Below are positions 44,790-54,865 of a stretch of 64,000 nt of DNA, piece by piece. A model generated the notes under the pieces. It made no database searches. It worked only from the letters and a program-made list of their open reading frames with translations, and was not told where the DNA came from. The position numbers and the translations under genes were made by a program. This stretch comes from Butyrivibrio proteoclasticus (lineage in GTDB: Bacteria > Bacillota > Clostridia > Lachnospirales > Lachnospiraceae), in contig NZ_FOXO01000001.1 in NCBI RefSeq assembly GCF_900115735.1, positions 62,001-126,000 of the forward strand, written 5' to 3'. Each line of letters starts with the position of its first letter. The stretch's first letter is position 1.

Positions 44790-46105
44790 CGGTCATATTG
44801 GCAATATGTTGGATGCCATACGTTATTCTTAGATATCCGGCTGGATTTGAATGTGATGCTTATCATCAGATCGCGGATTTTCTGGAAGGTACGATGACTA
44901 ATCATTGGCCGGTAGCATCATCAGTGTCAATGGGCATTTTTGTTTTAGCAGGACAGAACTTATTAGGAAGCGCAAATATTGGTATATTTGTTTACTGCAT
45001 TGTTCAAACTATAATCGGAGCATTTATTTTTTCATATGCTGCGCTTGTTATGAGAAGGCTGAAAATGCCGGTTCTATTTGTTTATATGAGCGTTATAGTT
45101 TTTGCATTAGTTCCCAATTATCCCGGATACATTACATCTGTGGTAAAAGATGCCCCATTTTCGTGTGCGGTATTGCTATTTGTTTTATTGGTAGTGCAGC
45201 AAGTATTGGAAGAATGTTTTGACAAAGGTTTTTTTATTGCAATCACAGGATTTATAGTATGCATTCTTAGGAATAATGGTATTTTTATTGTTGGAGGATT
45301 GCTAATTGTGCTAGTGATTGCATCACTATTCAAAAAGAGTTTTTTAGAGAAAAAGCTCTTTTTTTCGCTATTTGCTTGTGCTTTAATATATATGTTTTAC
45401 TCTTCGGCTCTTTTGCCTGCACTTGGCATTAAAGGAACATCAGAAGCAGAAGCTTTGTCTGTCCCGTTCCAACAAACAGCTCGTCTGGCTACATGGCGAA
45501 GAAGTGAAATAAGTGATAAAGATGCTGAAATTATCAATGATGTACTTTCTCTTGATATAATATCAACTGAATATGACCCAGAACTCTCTGATGTTGTGAA
45601 GGGAACATACCATTCAGATGATATTGGAAAACTTTTGAAATATTTTGGAGTGTGGCTAAAGGAAGGTTTTCGAAATCCTGATATATATTTAGATGCCTTT
45701 CTTCATAACTCGATTGGATTCATGTACCCAGACATCAGAATGGGAAATTCACCTGTAGTATCCGGGATGTATGGTCAGGTTTGGAACGATAGGATGGTTC
45801 AATTTATTGTTCCGGATAGCCTCTATAAGGTGAGAGAAGATATAAAAGATAATGTTAGTGCGTATGAGAATTTTCCGATAATATTTCCGTTTGTAAATGT
45901 GGCTATTCAACTATGGATTCCCATAGGAATACTTTTTTGGGCGATACAGAGGAAAAATTATAAACTTATTTTTCTTTTAATCCCATCAGTAATTGGCATA
46001 ATGGTGTGTCTTGCAAGTCCTACATATATGAATAACGGCGCTAGATATGCACTCCCCGTAATTTATACTAATATGCTAATGGTGGGAATCGCAATTGCTA
46101 TGTAA
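44744..46105 (+). pseudogene. C-terminal part of the split DUF6020-like membrane protein
   Basis: A 453-residue frame starting within the G-run region, -1 to the previous entry and overlapping it by 46 bases. Residues from about 12 on form a helix followed by RYPAGFECDAYHQIADFLEG and NHWPVASS, the pattern of DUF6020 and similar GT-C-type proteins after their fifth or so helix. About ten helices follow. The only upstream start in frame is a TTG without a plausible site, and a natural start for such a protein is not here; it reads as the continuation of the gene from 44304. Confidence 0.65.
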
Positions 46106-46296
46106 TAAATATTGCAAGAGAAAAAATTAACGGAAATATGCTAAAATATAGCTCGGCTTGTTATAGCATATATAAAACTTAGAAATGAAAAATGAGCAAA
46201 AGATGCTGCAACATGTAGGAAGATTTTTGCGAGGTATTCTGAAAGTGAGGTTAATCTCTTATCGTGATGCAGTAACAAGGCTAAGGTAATAGCAAA

Positions 46297-47025
46297 ATGG
46301 TAATTATTATAACTGGGACAATTGTTCCTGAAAAACACATAGGGCAACTTGCACTTAGGGATCATAAAAGCAGATTGGAACAGTATATATTGGCTTTAAA
46401 AAAGCTTATTGAAGCAAAGCCTGATGCAAAAATAATTTTTTGTGATAATAGTGGATTTGGAACGGATGCCTTCGCTAATCTTCACAGATTGGCTCAAGGT
46501 AATGGTGTACAGCTTGAAGTATTATCTTTTAAGGGAGACAATGAATCGGTTGTCCGTCATGGAAAAGGCTATGGCGAGGGCGAAATAATGAAATATGTTC
46601 TTAGTAACAGCATTTTAGCTAAGAAAGATGATTATCTTATCAAGACTACTGGCAGACTTATTGTGGACAACATGCCCCACATTGTAAAAAAAGTGGATAA
46701 GACCAGAATATACTTCAATATTCCTAATATTCATAGAAGAGATATCTATGACACAAGGCTTTATGCAATGCCGGTAAATGTTTTTAAAAAGTATTTTCTT
46801 GAAGAGTACAAGAAGGTTGATGATAATAATGGGTATATTCTTGAGTGCGTGTATAGAGATGTTGTCCTAAGAAATCATTTGCCAACAAGGAATTTTCCGC
46901 TTTATCCCAGAATAGTGGGACAAAGCGGAAGCGGCGGTATAAAGTATGAGTATGTTGAATGGAAAAGCAAGATTAGGGATGTACTTAGCAGACTTAATTT
47001 TTATGGAAGGGTTTGTAATAAGTGA
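46297..47025 (+). CDS. Unrecognised protein of glycan cluster type, possible glycosyltransferase
   Basis: A 242-residue soluble protein. IIITGTIVPEKH starts it; AKIIFCDNSGFG, GKGYGEGEIMKYVL, and YLIKTTGRLIVDNM look like a GT-A-type nucleotide-sugar fold in which the acidic KGYGEGE and the TGRL block are conserved among proteins of capsule loci that I have seen left unnamed. No DxD is obvious. It overlaps the next gene by four bases (GTGA). The 190-base gap before it has no strong signal. Confidence 0.5.
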   Translation: MVIIITGTIVPEKHIGQLALRDHKSRLEQYILALKKLIEAKPDAKIIFCDNSGFGTDAFANLHRLAQGNGVQLEVLSFKGDNESVVRHGKGYGEGEIMKYVLSNSILAKKDDYLIKTTGRLIVDNMPHIVKKVDKTRIYFNIPNIHRRDIYDTRLYAMPVNVFKKYFLEEYKKVDDNNGYILECVYRDVVLRNHLPTRNFPLYPRIVGQSGSGGIKYEYVEWKSKIRDVLSRLNFYGRVCNK

Positions 47026-47978
47026 ATATACAGAAATTATATGAAGCACCATTGAAGCATAAAAATACAATGATTACTTCATTACATTACAAAGTGAATA
47101 AAGGTATAGTGAACATATTTTATCCCATTTTTGGAAAATGTGGTAATGGCATTGATAGTGATAGTAATGTAATTATTTCTCTAACTAGCTATCCTGCAAG
47201 AATTGGTACAGTTCATTTAACAATTACTACTCTCCTTAATCAGACAGTGAAACCAGGAAAAGTAATATTATGGCTTGCTAAAGATCAATTTCCAAACGAA
47301 GAATGTAATTTACCGAAAAAGTTGTTGGAACTGAAAAGAAAAGGACTTACTATTAGATTTTGTGATGATCTGCGTCCTCATAAAAAGTATTATTATACGA
47401 TGAAAGAAAACCCTGATTCATATGTTATAACTGTTGATGATGATATTTTCTATCCGGAGAATCTTGTAGAAGCATTGATGACTACATCAGAGCAATATCC
47501 GGATACTGTTGTCTGTACATGGGGACATGAGTTTGTTCCCGATGAAAATGGCGATGTATTTTCTGCTGATAAGTGGGAGCACTCTGAGGATGGAAGCTAT
47601 CCATCATATTATCTTATTCCTACAGGAGTTGGAGGAGTGCTTTATCCACCTCATTGTATTTCTGATGAAGTATTTAACAAAGAGGCTATTATAAAGCTTT
47701 GCTTAAATGCTGATGATTTATGGCTTAAGTCTATGGCGCTCTTAAATAATACTAAAGCTGTCAGAGTGGACAGACCTGCAAAGGTGTATTTTTCAATATT
47801 AAGGACTCAGAAAACGGGGCTATTCTATTCAAATGCATTGGAAGACAAAAATTCTGTTGCGTGGCGAAATATAATTGACAATTATCCTAAGTGTAGGGAT
47901 CTTTTAGCTACGAAAAATGCAGATGCAGGACGAGGCAATGTAATAGCAGATCAGAAATTAGAGAATAATCCTATATAA
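47022..47978 (+). CDS. GT-A-fold glycosyltransferase, GTG start
   Basis: A 318-residue protein. VIISLTSYPARIGTVHLTI begins the Rossmann half; TVDDDIFYP has Asp139-141 as the metal-binding set; LIPTGVGGVLYPP and NADDLWLKSMAL are later blocks. These appear in a family of sugar transferases of bacterial glycan loci close to GT2. GTG at 47022 overlaps the previous stop (GTGA) and has GGAAGGG upstream; an ATG at 47070 would cut into the N-terminal segment. Confidence 0.7.
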   Translation: MNIQKLYEAPLKHKNTMITSLHYKVNKGIVNIFYPIFGKCGNGIDSDSNVIISLTSYPARIGTVHLTITTLLNQTVKPGKVILWLAKDQFPNEECNLPKKLLELKRKGLTIRFCDDLRPHKKYYYTMKENPDSYVITVDDDIFYPENLVEALMTTSEQYPDTVVCTWGHEFVPDENGDVFSADKWEHSEDGSYPSYYLIPTGVGGVLYPPHCISDEVFNKEAIIKLCLNADDLWLKSMALLNNTKAVRVDRPAKVYFSILRTQKTGLFYSNALEDKNSVAWRNIIDNYPKCRDLLATKNADAGRGNVIADQKLENNPI

Positions 47979-47994
47979 AGTACAACTATGACCG

Positions 47995-49167
47995 TTATTC
48001 GGAATGATAGTTAGATATACAATTGCCTTTTAACCATTTTCCAATATATGCTCCCAAAATAATCAACATAAAGTTTCTTCCAATGTAGCTGGAAACATAA
48101 GTGGCTTCAATGGTGGTATAAGTCCCAAGCGATATCACTAATATTGTTGTCCATATATCCTTTTCCTTTGAACATAGATATAACAAGAAAATTATAGCTA
48201 TGATGATGAATGTAGTAGGAATAATTCCATACCAATAAAACATACGAACCCAACCCATATCAAAATATTCGGTGCTGGTTCTGTTTGAGAACAGTTCCCA
48301 AGTTTCAATAGCTCCACTGTGCCTATCGTTACTATAGTATAAATCTTTAATACGATTGGTGAGTGAAGAATCCAAGATACTTCTCCAGTCTTTTTCCCAT
48401 AAGTAGGGTATGATATGACTGATGCCTGCGCTGTACATGGAAAAAATAACGCATAGTATGGGAGATATAAATCCGGCAGTTATGTAAGAAATATCTTTTT
48501 TTGCTATATTAGGTAAAAATCTGGCAATAACGGTTAATACAATTGTTAGTAAACTTATTATTATGGAAGTTCTTGATGAGGTAATGAAACATATAATTAT
48601 CATAAAAAGAGTAATGATAGCAAAATGCCACCATTTAGCCTTTTTTCCGTAGTTCCATACCCATAAAAGGAGAATTGAATAAATGCTGCTAAAAAGGGTA
48701 TTTGGATGACCAAATCCCAATACGTACCTTAATTCATTTGGGTTTCCATGTCCGTAGTCATCAATAACGAATATTGAACCTAGGATACCTAATAAACTAA
48801 GGAATGAAATTATCGCAAACCCAAAGCTTGTAAAGATTAAAATATATCGCATTGTTTTTTCAAGATCGATATCTCTTGCTGCCATTACGAAAATCGCTAT
48901 TCTGAGTAAATCATTATTACCTGTGGTTTTATAGCAATAAAATGTAAATGACCATATCATTATCAGTAATACCCATTCGCTAATGCTATGCGTCATTATA
49001 ATAACGCATAAAAGTGAGAGCACAAATGTTACTCGGAAAACATAGCTTTCTAAAGAAAAACTGAGGTCGCTCTTTTCAACAATCATAATAATAAGTTCTA
49101 TTGTCAGTGCTATATAAAAAATTGTATTCACTATTTTATTTTGTAAATCTTTGTTCTTTATACACAT
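47995..49167 (-). CDS. wzy: Wzy-like O-antigen/polysaccharide polymerase
   Basis: Minus strand, 390 residues, about eleven helices. A large loop near residue 150 has YVLGFGHPNTL, and SSRTSII follows one helix later; these are the usual landmarks of Wzy/O-antigen ligase-like proteins (arginine and His in outside loops). A second long loop lies around residues 255-310. It would link repeat units exported by a Wzx flippase. It is the only minus-strand gene in this block. Symbol for functional class only. Confidence 0.68.
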   Translation of the reverse strand: MCIKNKDLQNKIVNTIFYIALTIELIIMIVEKSDLSFSLESYVFRVTFVLSLLCVIIMTHSISEWVLLIMIWSFTFYCYKTTGNNDLLRIAIFVMAARDIDLEKTMRYILIFTSFGFAIISFLSLLGILGSIFVIDDYGHGNPNELRYVLGFGHPNTLFSSIYSILLLWVWNYGKKAKWWHFAIITLFMIIICFITSSRTSIIISLLTIVLTVIARFLPNIAKKDISYITAGFISPILCVIFSMYSAGISHIIPYLWEKDWRSILDSSLTNRIKDLYYSNDRHSGAIETWELFSNRTSTEYFDMGWVRMFYWYGIIPTTFIIIAIIFLLYLCSKEKDIWTTILVISLGTYTTIEATYVSSYIGRNFMLIILGAYIGKWLKGNCISNYHSE

Positions 49168-49245
49168 ATGGAAACTCGCTTTCTAGTATAATGCATTTAT
49201 GCTATATTATAATACGTTGCTGTATTGTATTCTAGGAGAAAAATA

Positions 49246-50817
49246 ATGGAAAATGTTAGCCAAAGAAAAAGAAGACTGGTTTCCTGGCTGATGGTTTTGT
49301 TAATTTCGATTGTTCTAAGAGTGGCGTTATTAGATGTTCTTCCTGGTAATGGTGCACTCAATCAAGATGAGGCATTTGCTGGATATGAAGCATGGTCACT
49401 TCTTAATTATGGAATTGATGCTGAAGGATATTCATTTCCTGTGTACTTTGTTGCTTGGGGGTCGGGGATGAATGTTCTTGAATCATATCTTATGATGCCT
49501 TTGATAAGACTAATGGATTTGACCAATATAGCAATAAGACTCCCATCAGCAGTTCTTGGGATAATTACTGTTATATTTTTTTACCTGTTTGCAAGAAAAG
49601 ACAAAAATGATGAGGACGGAAAGTTTTCTTTTCTTTGTTTTTTGTTTATGGCGATAGTTCCATGGAATGTCATGTCTAGCAGATGGGCGTTGGAATCAAA
49701 TCTTTTGCCTGTATTTTTACTTTTGGGATGTTTTTTTATTATTAAAGGCATAGATAATAGCAAGTTTTTTATACCTGCTGCGATATTCTATGGAATGGCA
49801 TTATACGCATACTCAGCAGCATGGATAGTTATGCCGTTTTTGATTGTAGCGGAGCTATTATACCTACTAATTTTTGAAAAAATCAAAATTGATAAATATT
49901 TGGTTCTTTCGCTGCTGATATTAGTAATTTTGGCATTACCTTTAATGCTGTTTGTTTTAATAAATTGTGGATATATTAATTCAATTACATTCATTGGGAT
50001 GACTATTCCCAAAATGCCATATTTCAGGGGGAATGAAGTGAACCTTGATAATATATTGCATAATCTCTCAGAGTTTAAGGATATAGTCTTACTTCAGAGC
50101 GATGGAATAGCGCATAATTCTACAAGCGTCGGAATCTATTATAAAATCAGCACTCCCTTTTTTATAGTTGGTATAATAGTAACAATTATTGGTATCATTA
50201 AGGGAGAGAAAAATATAACACGTATACTAGTATTAATGCAGTTTTTATGTGCGTGCATATTAGGAGCTTTGATCGATTGTAATGTAAACAGGATAAATAT
50301 TGTGCATATACCTGTTATATATTTTATCTGTATAGGGCTTTATCATACATTATGTTTTTTTTATAGAAGGAAATATTATCAGATATTAACTTTTGTGATT
50401 CTGGCTGCATATGTAATATTGTTTGTCTTTTTTGTTCAGGATTATATATGTAATTATAATAATACTTTTGCGGAAAATTTTGGCGAGGGATTACGAGAAT
50501 GCGTTGATTTTGCAAAAGAAAATGTTGAAGATGGCAGTATTTATGTGATGGATGCAAGCTACGCTAATATTTTGGTATATATGAAATACCCAACCGATGA
50601 ATATGTCGAAGAAGTTGAATGGGAAGATGAGAATGCTGCATTTAGGAATATTATTGAAGTTGGGGAGATAAAGTTTACTGATTTTACGAATGAGAAATCA
50701 TATTCAAGTGACATATATATTTGCCGTAAAAGTAATGAGAGTGCATTGAATTATATGGTTGAAAAAGGTCTTGAGATAAAGCAATTTGGATATTATGTTG
50801 TTGGTTATAGGGAGTAA
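49246..50817 (+). CDS. PMT/ArnT-like GT-C glycosyltransferase (GT39/GT83 type)
   Basis: A 523-residue protein with about 11 helices. Asp41-Glu42 in ALNQDEAFAGYEAWSLLNYG is the catalytic acidic pair of the first outside loop of PMT_2-type enzymes; VAWGSGMNVLESYLMMP and AIRLPSAVLG are typical. It would move a sugar from polyprenyl-phosphate to an acceptor outside. AGGAGAA precedes ATG 49246, preferred over a TTG at 49225. A TATAAT lies at 49208-49213. Confidence 0.75.
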   Translation: MENVSQRKRRLVSWLMVLLISIVLRVALLDVLPGNGALNQDEAFAGYEAWSLLNYGIDAEGYSFPVYFVAWGSGMNVLESYLMMPLIRLMDLTNIAIRLPSAVLGIITVIFFYLFARKDKNDEDGKFSFLCFLFMAIVPWNVMSSRWALESNLLPVFLLLGCFFIIKGIDNSKFFIPAAIFYGMALYAYSAAWIVMPFLIVAELLYLLIFEKIKIDKYLVLSLLILVILALPLMLFVLINCGYINSITFIGMTIPKMPYFRGNEVNLDNILHNLSEFKDIVLLQSDGIAHNSTSVGIYYKISTPFFIVGIIVTIIGIIKGEKNITRILVLMQFLCACILGALIDCNVNRINIVHIPVIYFICIGLYHTLCFFYRRKYYQILTFVILAAYVILFVFFVQDYICNYNNTFAENFGEGLRECVDFAKENVEDGSIYVMDASYANILVYMKYPTDEYVEEVEWEDENAAFRNIIEVGEIKFTDFTNEKSYSSDIYICRKSNESALNYMVEKGLEIKQFGYYVVGYRE

Positions 50818-50819
50818 TT

Positions 50820-52061
50820 ATGACTATTGATGGTAATAATATTTTTGATAAAATAATTAGACATTTCGTAAAAAAGAAATTGGATTGGATTGCTTTTGCT
50901 TTTTTTGCAGTTTTATCCATTTGGATAAGACTAAGCTATGCACCTGTGACAGATATAGAAGGCGGACTCTCGGACTACAATACCAGTTTATTGCCATGGG
51001 TGCGAGAATATTCCCAACTTGGGATTGTGGGAGGATTGGCTAAAGGGATAGGAAATTATTACATTCCCTATAATCTTTTTTTGGCAATTATACCCTTAAC
51101 AGGAAGAAATCCTGCAATGTTGATTGCTGCGGTGTCGGCACTCTTTGATTACCTGACTGTATTTGCTATTTACAAAATAGTAAAGCTGCTCATGACAAGA
51201 GGAATAGTTTCTATTCGACCTCAGTATGTTAAGGTGGCATCGATCCTATTCTCAATAATGCCTGTCATGGTTTTGAATAGTTCTTTATGGAAACAATGTG
51301 ACTCGATATACACAAGCTTTGTACTTTTTTCGTTATATTATTTTTTTAGGAATAAAACTAATATTTCTTTTATTTTTTTGGGAATAGCTTTCTGCTTTAA
51401 ACTACAGAGCATTTTTATAATTCCTTTCTTTCTAATAGCTTATTTGCTAACAGATAAGATCAGCATCGTGCATTTTTTATACATACCCCTTTGCTATTTT
51501 ATTGCGGGAATTCCTGCTATTGTATGTGGAAGGAATGCGCTTTCTGTTTATGGAATTTATTTTGGACAGGTGAGTGATAATCAATCGACGAAGCTAATTT
51601 CGGAAAGCTTTCCGGGGATTTACAACATTGGACTTTCCTCATCTTTGTTCAATAATCTTGCAATTCTAATAGCAATATCAGTTATGGCAATTGTTTTGTT
51701 AGTGGTAAGTAAATACTATATTTTAAAAGAATTTAGTGAATTTGAATGGCTATATTTAGCCGGATTTAGTGCCTTGACATGCGTGGAATTCTTACCCAAT
51801 ATGCATGATAGGTATGACTATCTGCCAATCATGATAATGACAATTATTGCCGTTTTTTTTAGGAAAGAGGTTATTATCCCCACACTTGGGTTACATTTGG
51901 TATCGGCCTGTGTTTATGGTAGATTTTTGTTTGGTTATGATATTGATATGCGTGTACTATCGGTCGCATATCTAGTATTCTATATATGGATTTCATTTGA
52001 TTTTATTGAAAAAGTATTGATTGGATCAAGGAAAGAAGTATTAGTGAATGAAAAAAAATAA
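50820..52061 (+). CDS. Gpi18/GT87-like membrane mannosyltransferase
   Basis: A 413-residue protein with about 10 helices. Marks: VTDIEGGLSDYNTSLLPWV in the first loop, SSLWKQCDSIYTSF, FCFKLQSIFIIPFFLI, and the late HDRYDYLPI (His329, Arg331), which corresponds to the M-H-E-R-Y block of bacterial Gpi18-like proteins. It should use a polyprenyl-phosphate sugar. Three bases separate it from the previous gene and it overlaps the next by 14, so all three are one unit. Confidence 0.7.
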   Translation: MTIDGNNIFDKIIRHFVKKKLDWIAFAFFAVLSIWIRLSYAPVTDIEGGLSDYNTSLLPWVREYSQLGIVGGLAKGIGNYYIPYNLFLAIIPLTGRNPAMLIAAVSALFDYLTVFAIYKIVKLLMTRGIVSIRPQYVKVASILFSIMPVMVLNSSLWKQCDSIYTSFVLFSLYYFFRNKTNISFIFLGIAFCFKLQSIFIIPFFLIAYLLTDKISIVHFLYIPLCYFIAGIPAIVCGRNALSVYGIYFGQVSDNQSTKLISESFPGIYNIGLSSSLFNNLAILIAISVMAIVLLVVSKYYILKEFSEFEWLYLAGFSALTCVEFLPNMHDRYDYLPIMIMTIIAVFFRKEVIIPTLGLHLVSACVYGRFLFGYDIDMRVLSVAYLVFYIWISFDFIEKVLIGSRKEVLVNEKK

Positions 52062-54723
52062 TGGGAAATACCAATTATTATTTAAATATAGTGTTGTCTG
52101 GATATTATGTGCAATAGTTATTTTTTTGCCGTTTATTCCAGGAAGAAAGAGCCTTGTAATATTTGATGATGGTATTAATCAATGTTATCCGGCCCTAAAA
52201 TACTTGGGAAATTGGTATCGCGAACTGTTTAAAGGCAATTTCAAAATGTATGACTTTGTCATAGGATATGGAGATGATGTTATTGGTAGTCTTAGTTGGT
52301 ACGGCTTGGGGGATATATTACTTATTCCTTTTTGCTTTGCACCGGATAATTTATTGGAGGTGTCTTATACGCTTTCAATTTTTTTTAGGCTGTTTTTATC
52401 AGGGCTATTTTTTTTATTTGCTGTAAACAAAGATCTGCCTGATTATGCAAAAATCACCGGTGCGGTAATGTATTGCTTTTCCCCATTTACATTTCAATAT
52501 TCTTTTATATTTTTGATTTTTTCTACACCGATTGTATGGGTTCCGGTGATTTTCTCAGGAGTACAAGAAATTTTATCTGAAAGAAAAGTTATCTCTAAAA
52601 AGTTGTTTTGCGGTGTGTTTTTCTTATCTATGTGCGGATTTTACTTTTTATACATGACAATAATATCTTTTGGTGTGCTAATCATTGTAGAAATAGTGTT
52701 TGATGCAGTTAGAAAAAAAGCCGTCAAAAATATTTTGTTAAAAGCAATGAGAGTTGTTATAAATTCAACGCTTGGAATACTATCTGCCTCATTTATACTT
52801 ATTCCTGTGGTGTTACATTTTTTACAATCGACAAGAACATCAGGTATTTCAGTTACTTTACAGGATTTATTGGGGTATGGGAAATTTACAGATGCCTTGG
52901 ATAATAATCTATTCTTCGCAACGATTTCTAGAGTCATTAATAATGGAGTAGAATATGATCAGTTTGTGCTTCCGCTTATTTCACCATTGGCATTAGTCAT
53001 CGGATTTTTTTTATTGCATCATCATAGGAGAATTCATAAAACAAAAACATTGGTCATGGTTTTAATTGCACTTTTTGCAATGTTTAGTAATGGTGCAGCA
53101 CTTGTCATGAATTCTTTTTCCGCTATTTATTTCAGATATTATCTTTTTATATTTTTTGCCTTTTCTTTTATGGTTGCCGAGATAATGCCGATTATGCATG
53201 GCCTTTGGGATTGGATTGACTCACTGATATCTTTAATCTTTATTATGCTGAATGTATATGTTTTAGCATCAGGCGCTCGAATAGGTGAAGATGGTGTATT
53301 TATTTTTATTTTTGTGATTATGGCTTTTACCATGATAGTAAGTTTACAAAAAGGGTACGACATGAGAATCGTTGCGGCCGTTGGTGTGCTCCACGTTGCG
53401 CTTTTTGGATATTTTTACAATGCTCCATTCGAAAAAGGAGGAAGAGGTTTTAATGGTTACACTTACTGGCTTCATGGCGCGCAGAATGATATTGAAGAGT
53501 CTCAACTTTCAGAGCTATCAAAACAAAATAATGATACCGAATTTGAGAGAATGGATATAGGCGGTAATTCTATTAATGAGTCATTGTATTTTGATGTTCC
53601 GACAACTTATTCGTATTACAGTATCTGTAATGGAGAAATGCTTGGGTTTCTTTCGGAATATGGCGTCTCGACAGCGATAAAAAGTACATTTGCTTATCAG
53701 GGAATAGATGAAAGACAGGTGTTGGAGTCAATCTTTTCTACAAGCTATTTTAATAATGGGGTTGAAGACGAAGTGGTGGAGCAAAATGATTATAAATTGC
53801 CGATTGGATTTTGTATTTCAAACATTATATCAAATAAAAATATAAGCCAACTTTCACAACTTGAAAAACAAATGTTGTTAACAAGAACTGTTGTACTTGA
53901 AGATGATGATTATGAAGAAGTTGCTACGAAGAATGTGAAGGGGATTTCTTTTGATTCAGAGGCAGGAAAAGAGGAGGAAAGTGATTTACCGGATTTAGAA
54001 GAGACAAAAATAACAGAAATACCATGTGAAATAGAGATTGGAAGTGGCATATCTATATTAAATGGAAAGCTGGATGTTGAAGAAGGAGCAACTATTAAGG
54101 TTATATTTTCGATGGATAAAATTAAAGAACAATCGAAAGGCAGTCTGAATGAAATATATTTGGTTATGCCCGATATTTATTCGTATGAATCGGAGGACAT
54201 AAAGGTAGGCATTAAAAAGCTCAGAATATGTGCTATGGAAGATGAGAATTACCTTCCGAACTATGACAGATATATAAATATTACAGATGTTGCGAATGAC
54301 GGAACGGTTGATATTGTGTTTGAAGAAGCAGGGAGTTATAACTTTGGCGGAATCAAGGTTGTGGAAATATATGATGGTAATTATGGAAAGGTTATAGATA
54401 AATTAACAGATAAATCAATGAAAGATTTCTGTTATATCAATAATGAAATTAGTGGAACAATCGAAAATAATGAGAATTCATTCATGTTATTTTCTATTCC
54501 TTATAGCGTAGGATGGAAAGCAATTGTTGATGGAGATGAGACGAAAGTTTATAAAGCTGATTATGGATTAATGGGTATAATGCTTGACTCTGGCAAACAT
54601 AGTATCGAATTAAAATATACTACCCCGGGTATGATTGTTGGGGGGATTATAAGCATAACCAGTTTAATTGGATTTATGTTTATGAGTAAACGTTACAATA
54701 AAGGATATATTAAGAACTGCTAA
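52048..54723 (+). CDS. YfhO-family membrane protein
   Basis: An 891-residue protein. The first loop has LVIFDDGINQCYPALKYL; SWYGLGDILLIPFCF and CFSPFTFQYSF follow. About twelve helices reach residue 450, then a long extracytoplasmic part (about 450-855) with an acidic stretch near 640, and a final helix. The end IPYSVGWKAIVDGDETKVYKAD and HSIELKYTTPG are the YfhO C-terminal signature. YfhO and its kin glycosylate teichoic acids or other polymers in Firmicutes. The acidic insert is unusual. Confidence 0.82.
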   Translation: MKKNNGKYQLLFKYSVVWILCAIVIFLPFIPGRKSLVIFDDGINQCYPALKYLGNWYRELFKGNFKMYDFVIGYGDDVIGSLSWYGLGDILLIPFCFAPDNLLEVSYTLSIFFRLFLSGLFFLFAVNKDLPDYAKITGAVMYCFSPFTFQYSFIFLIFSTPIVWVPVIFSGVQEILSERKVISKKLFCGVFFLSMCGFYFLYMTIISFGVLIIVEIVFDAVRKKAVKNILLKAMRVVINSTLGILSASFILIPVVLHFLQSTRTSGISVTLQDLLGYGKFTDALDNNLFFATISRVINNGVEYDQFVLPLISPLALVIGFFLLHHHRRIHKTKTLVMVLIALFAMFSNGAALVMNSFSAIYFRYYLFIFFAFSFMVAEIMPIMHGLWDWIDSLISLIFIMLNVYVLASGARIGEDGVFIFIFVIMAFTMIVSLQKGYDMRIVAAVGVLHVALFGYFYNAPFEKGGRGFNGYTYWLHGAQNDIEESQLSELSKQNNDTEFERMDIGGNSINESLYFDVPTTYSYYSICNGEMLGFLSEYGVSTAIKSTFAYQGIDERQVLESIFSTSYFNNGVEDEVVEQNDYKLPIGFCISNIISNKNISQLSQLEKQMLLTRTVVLEDDDYEEVATKNVKGISFDSEAGKEEESDLPDLEETKITEIPCEIEIGSGISILNGKLDVEEGATIKVIFSMDKIKEQSKGSLNEIYLVMPDIYSYESEDIKVGIKKLRICAMEDENYLPNYDRYINITDVANDGTVDIVFEEAGSYNFGGIKVVEIYDGNYGKVIDKLTDKSMKDFCYINNEISGTIENNENSFMLFSIPYSVGWKAIVDGDETKVYKADYGLMGIMLDSGKHSIELKYTTPGMIVGGIISITSLIGFMFMSKRYNKGYIKNC

Positions 54724-54865
54724 TAGTAAAAGGGTTATGCAATAATAATTTATACAAAAGAGATTGATAATGTTATACTGTCAGTTGGCAATAAAAAAAT
54801 ATAATAATCTAGATACGCTATAATTAATCAAGCTCAGAATATTGCAAAAAGGTTTATCTGAAATT
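54724..54865. promoter_or_regulatory. Intergenic region with -10-like element before second flippase
   Basis: TATAAT at 54819-54824 lies 42 bases before the start, without a matched -35. A weaker TATACT is at about 54773. No terminator is seen for the YfhO gene. Confidence 0.35.

Noticed and set aside
46106..46296. Another hairpin-family copy at GCGAGGTATTCTG (about 46229)
   Set aside because: The string resembles the loop of H2, but flanking bases do not pair and the TTTTCGAG half is missing.
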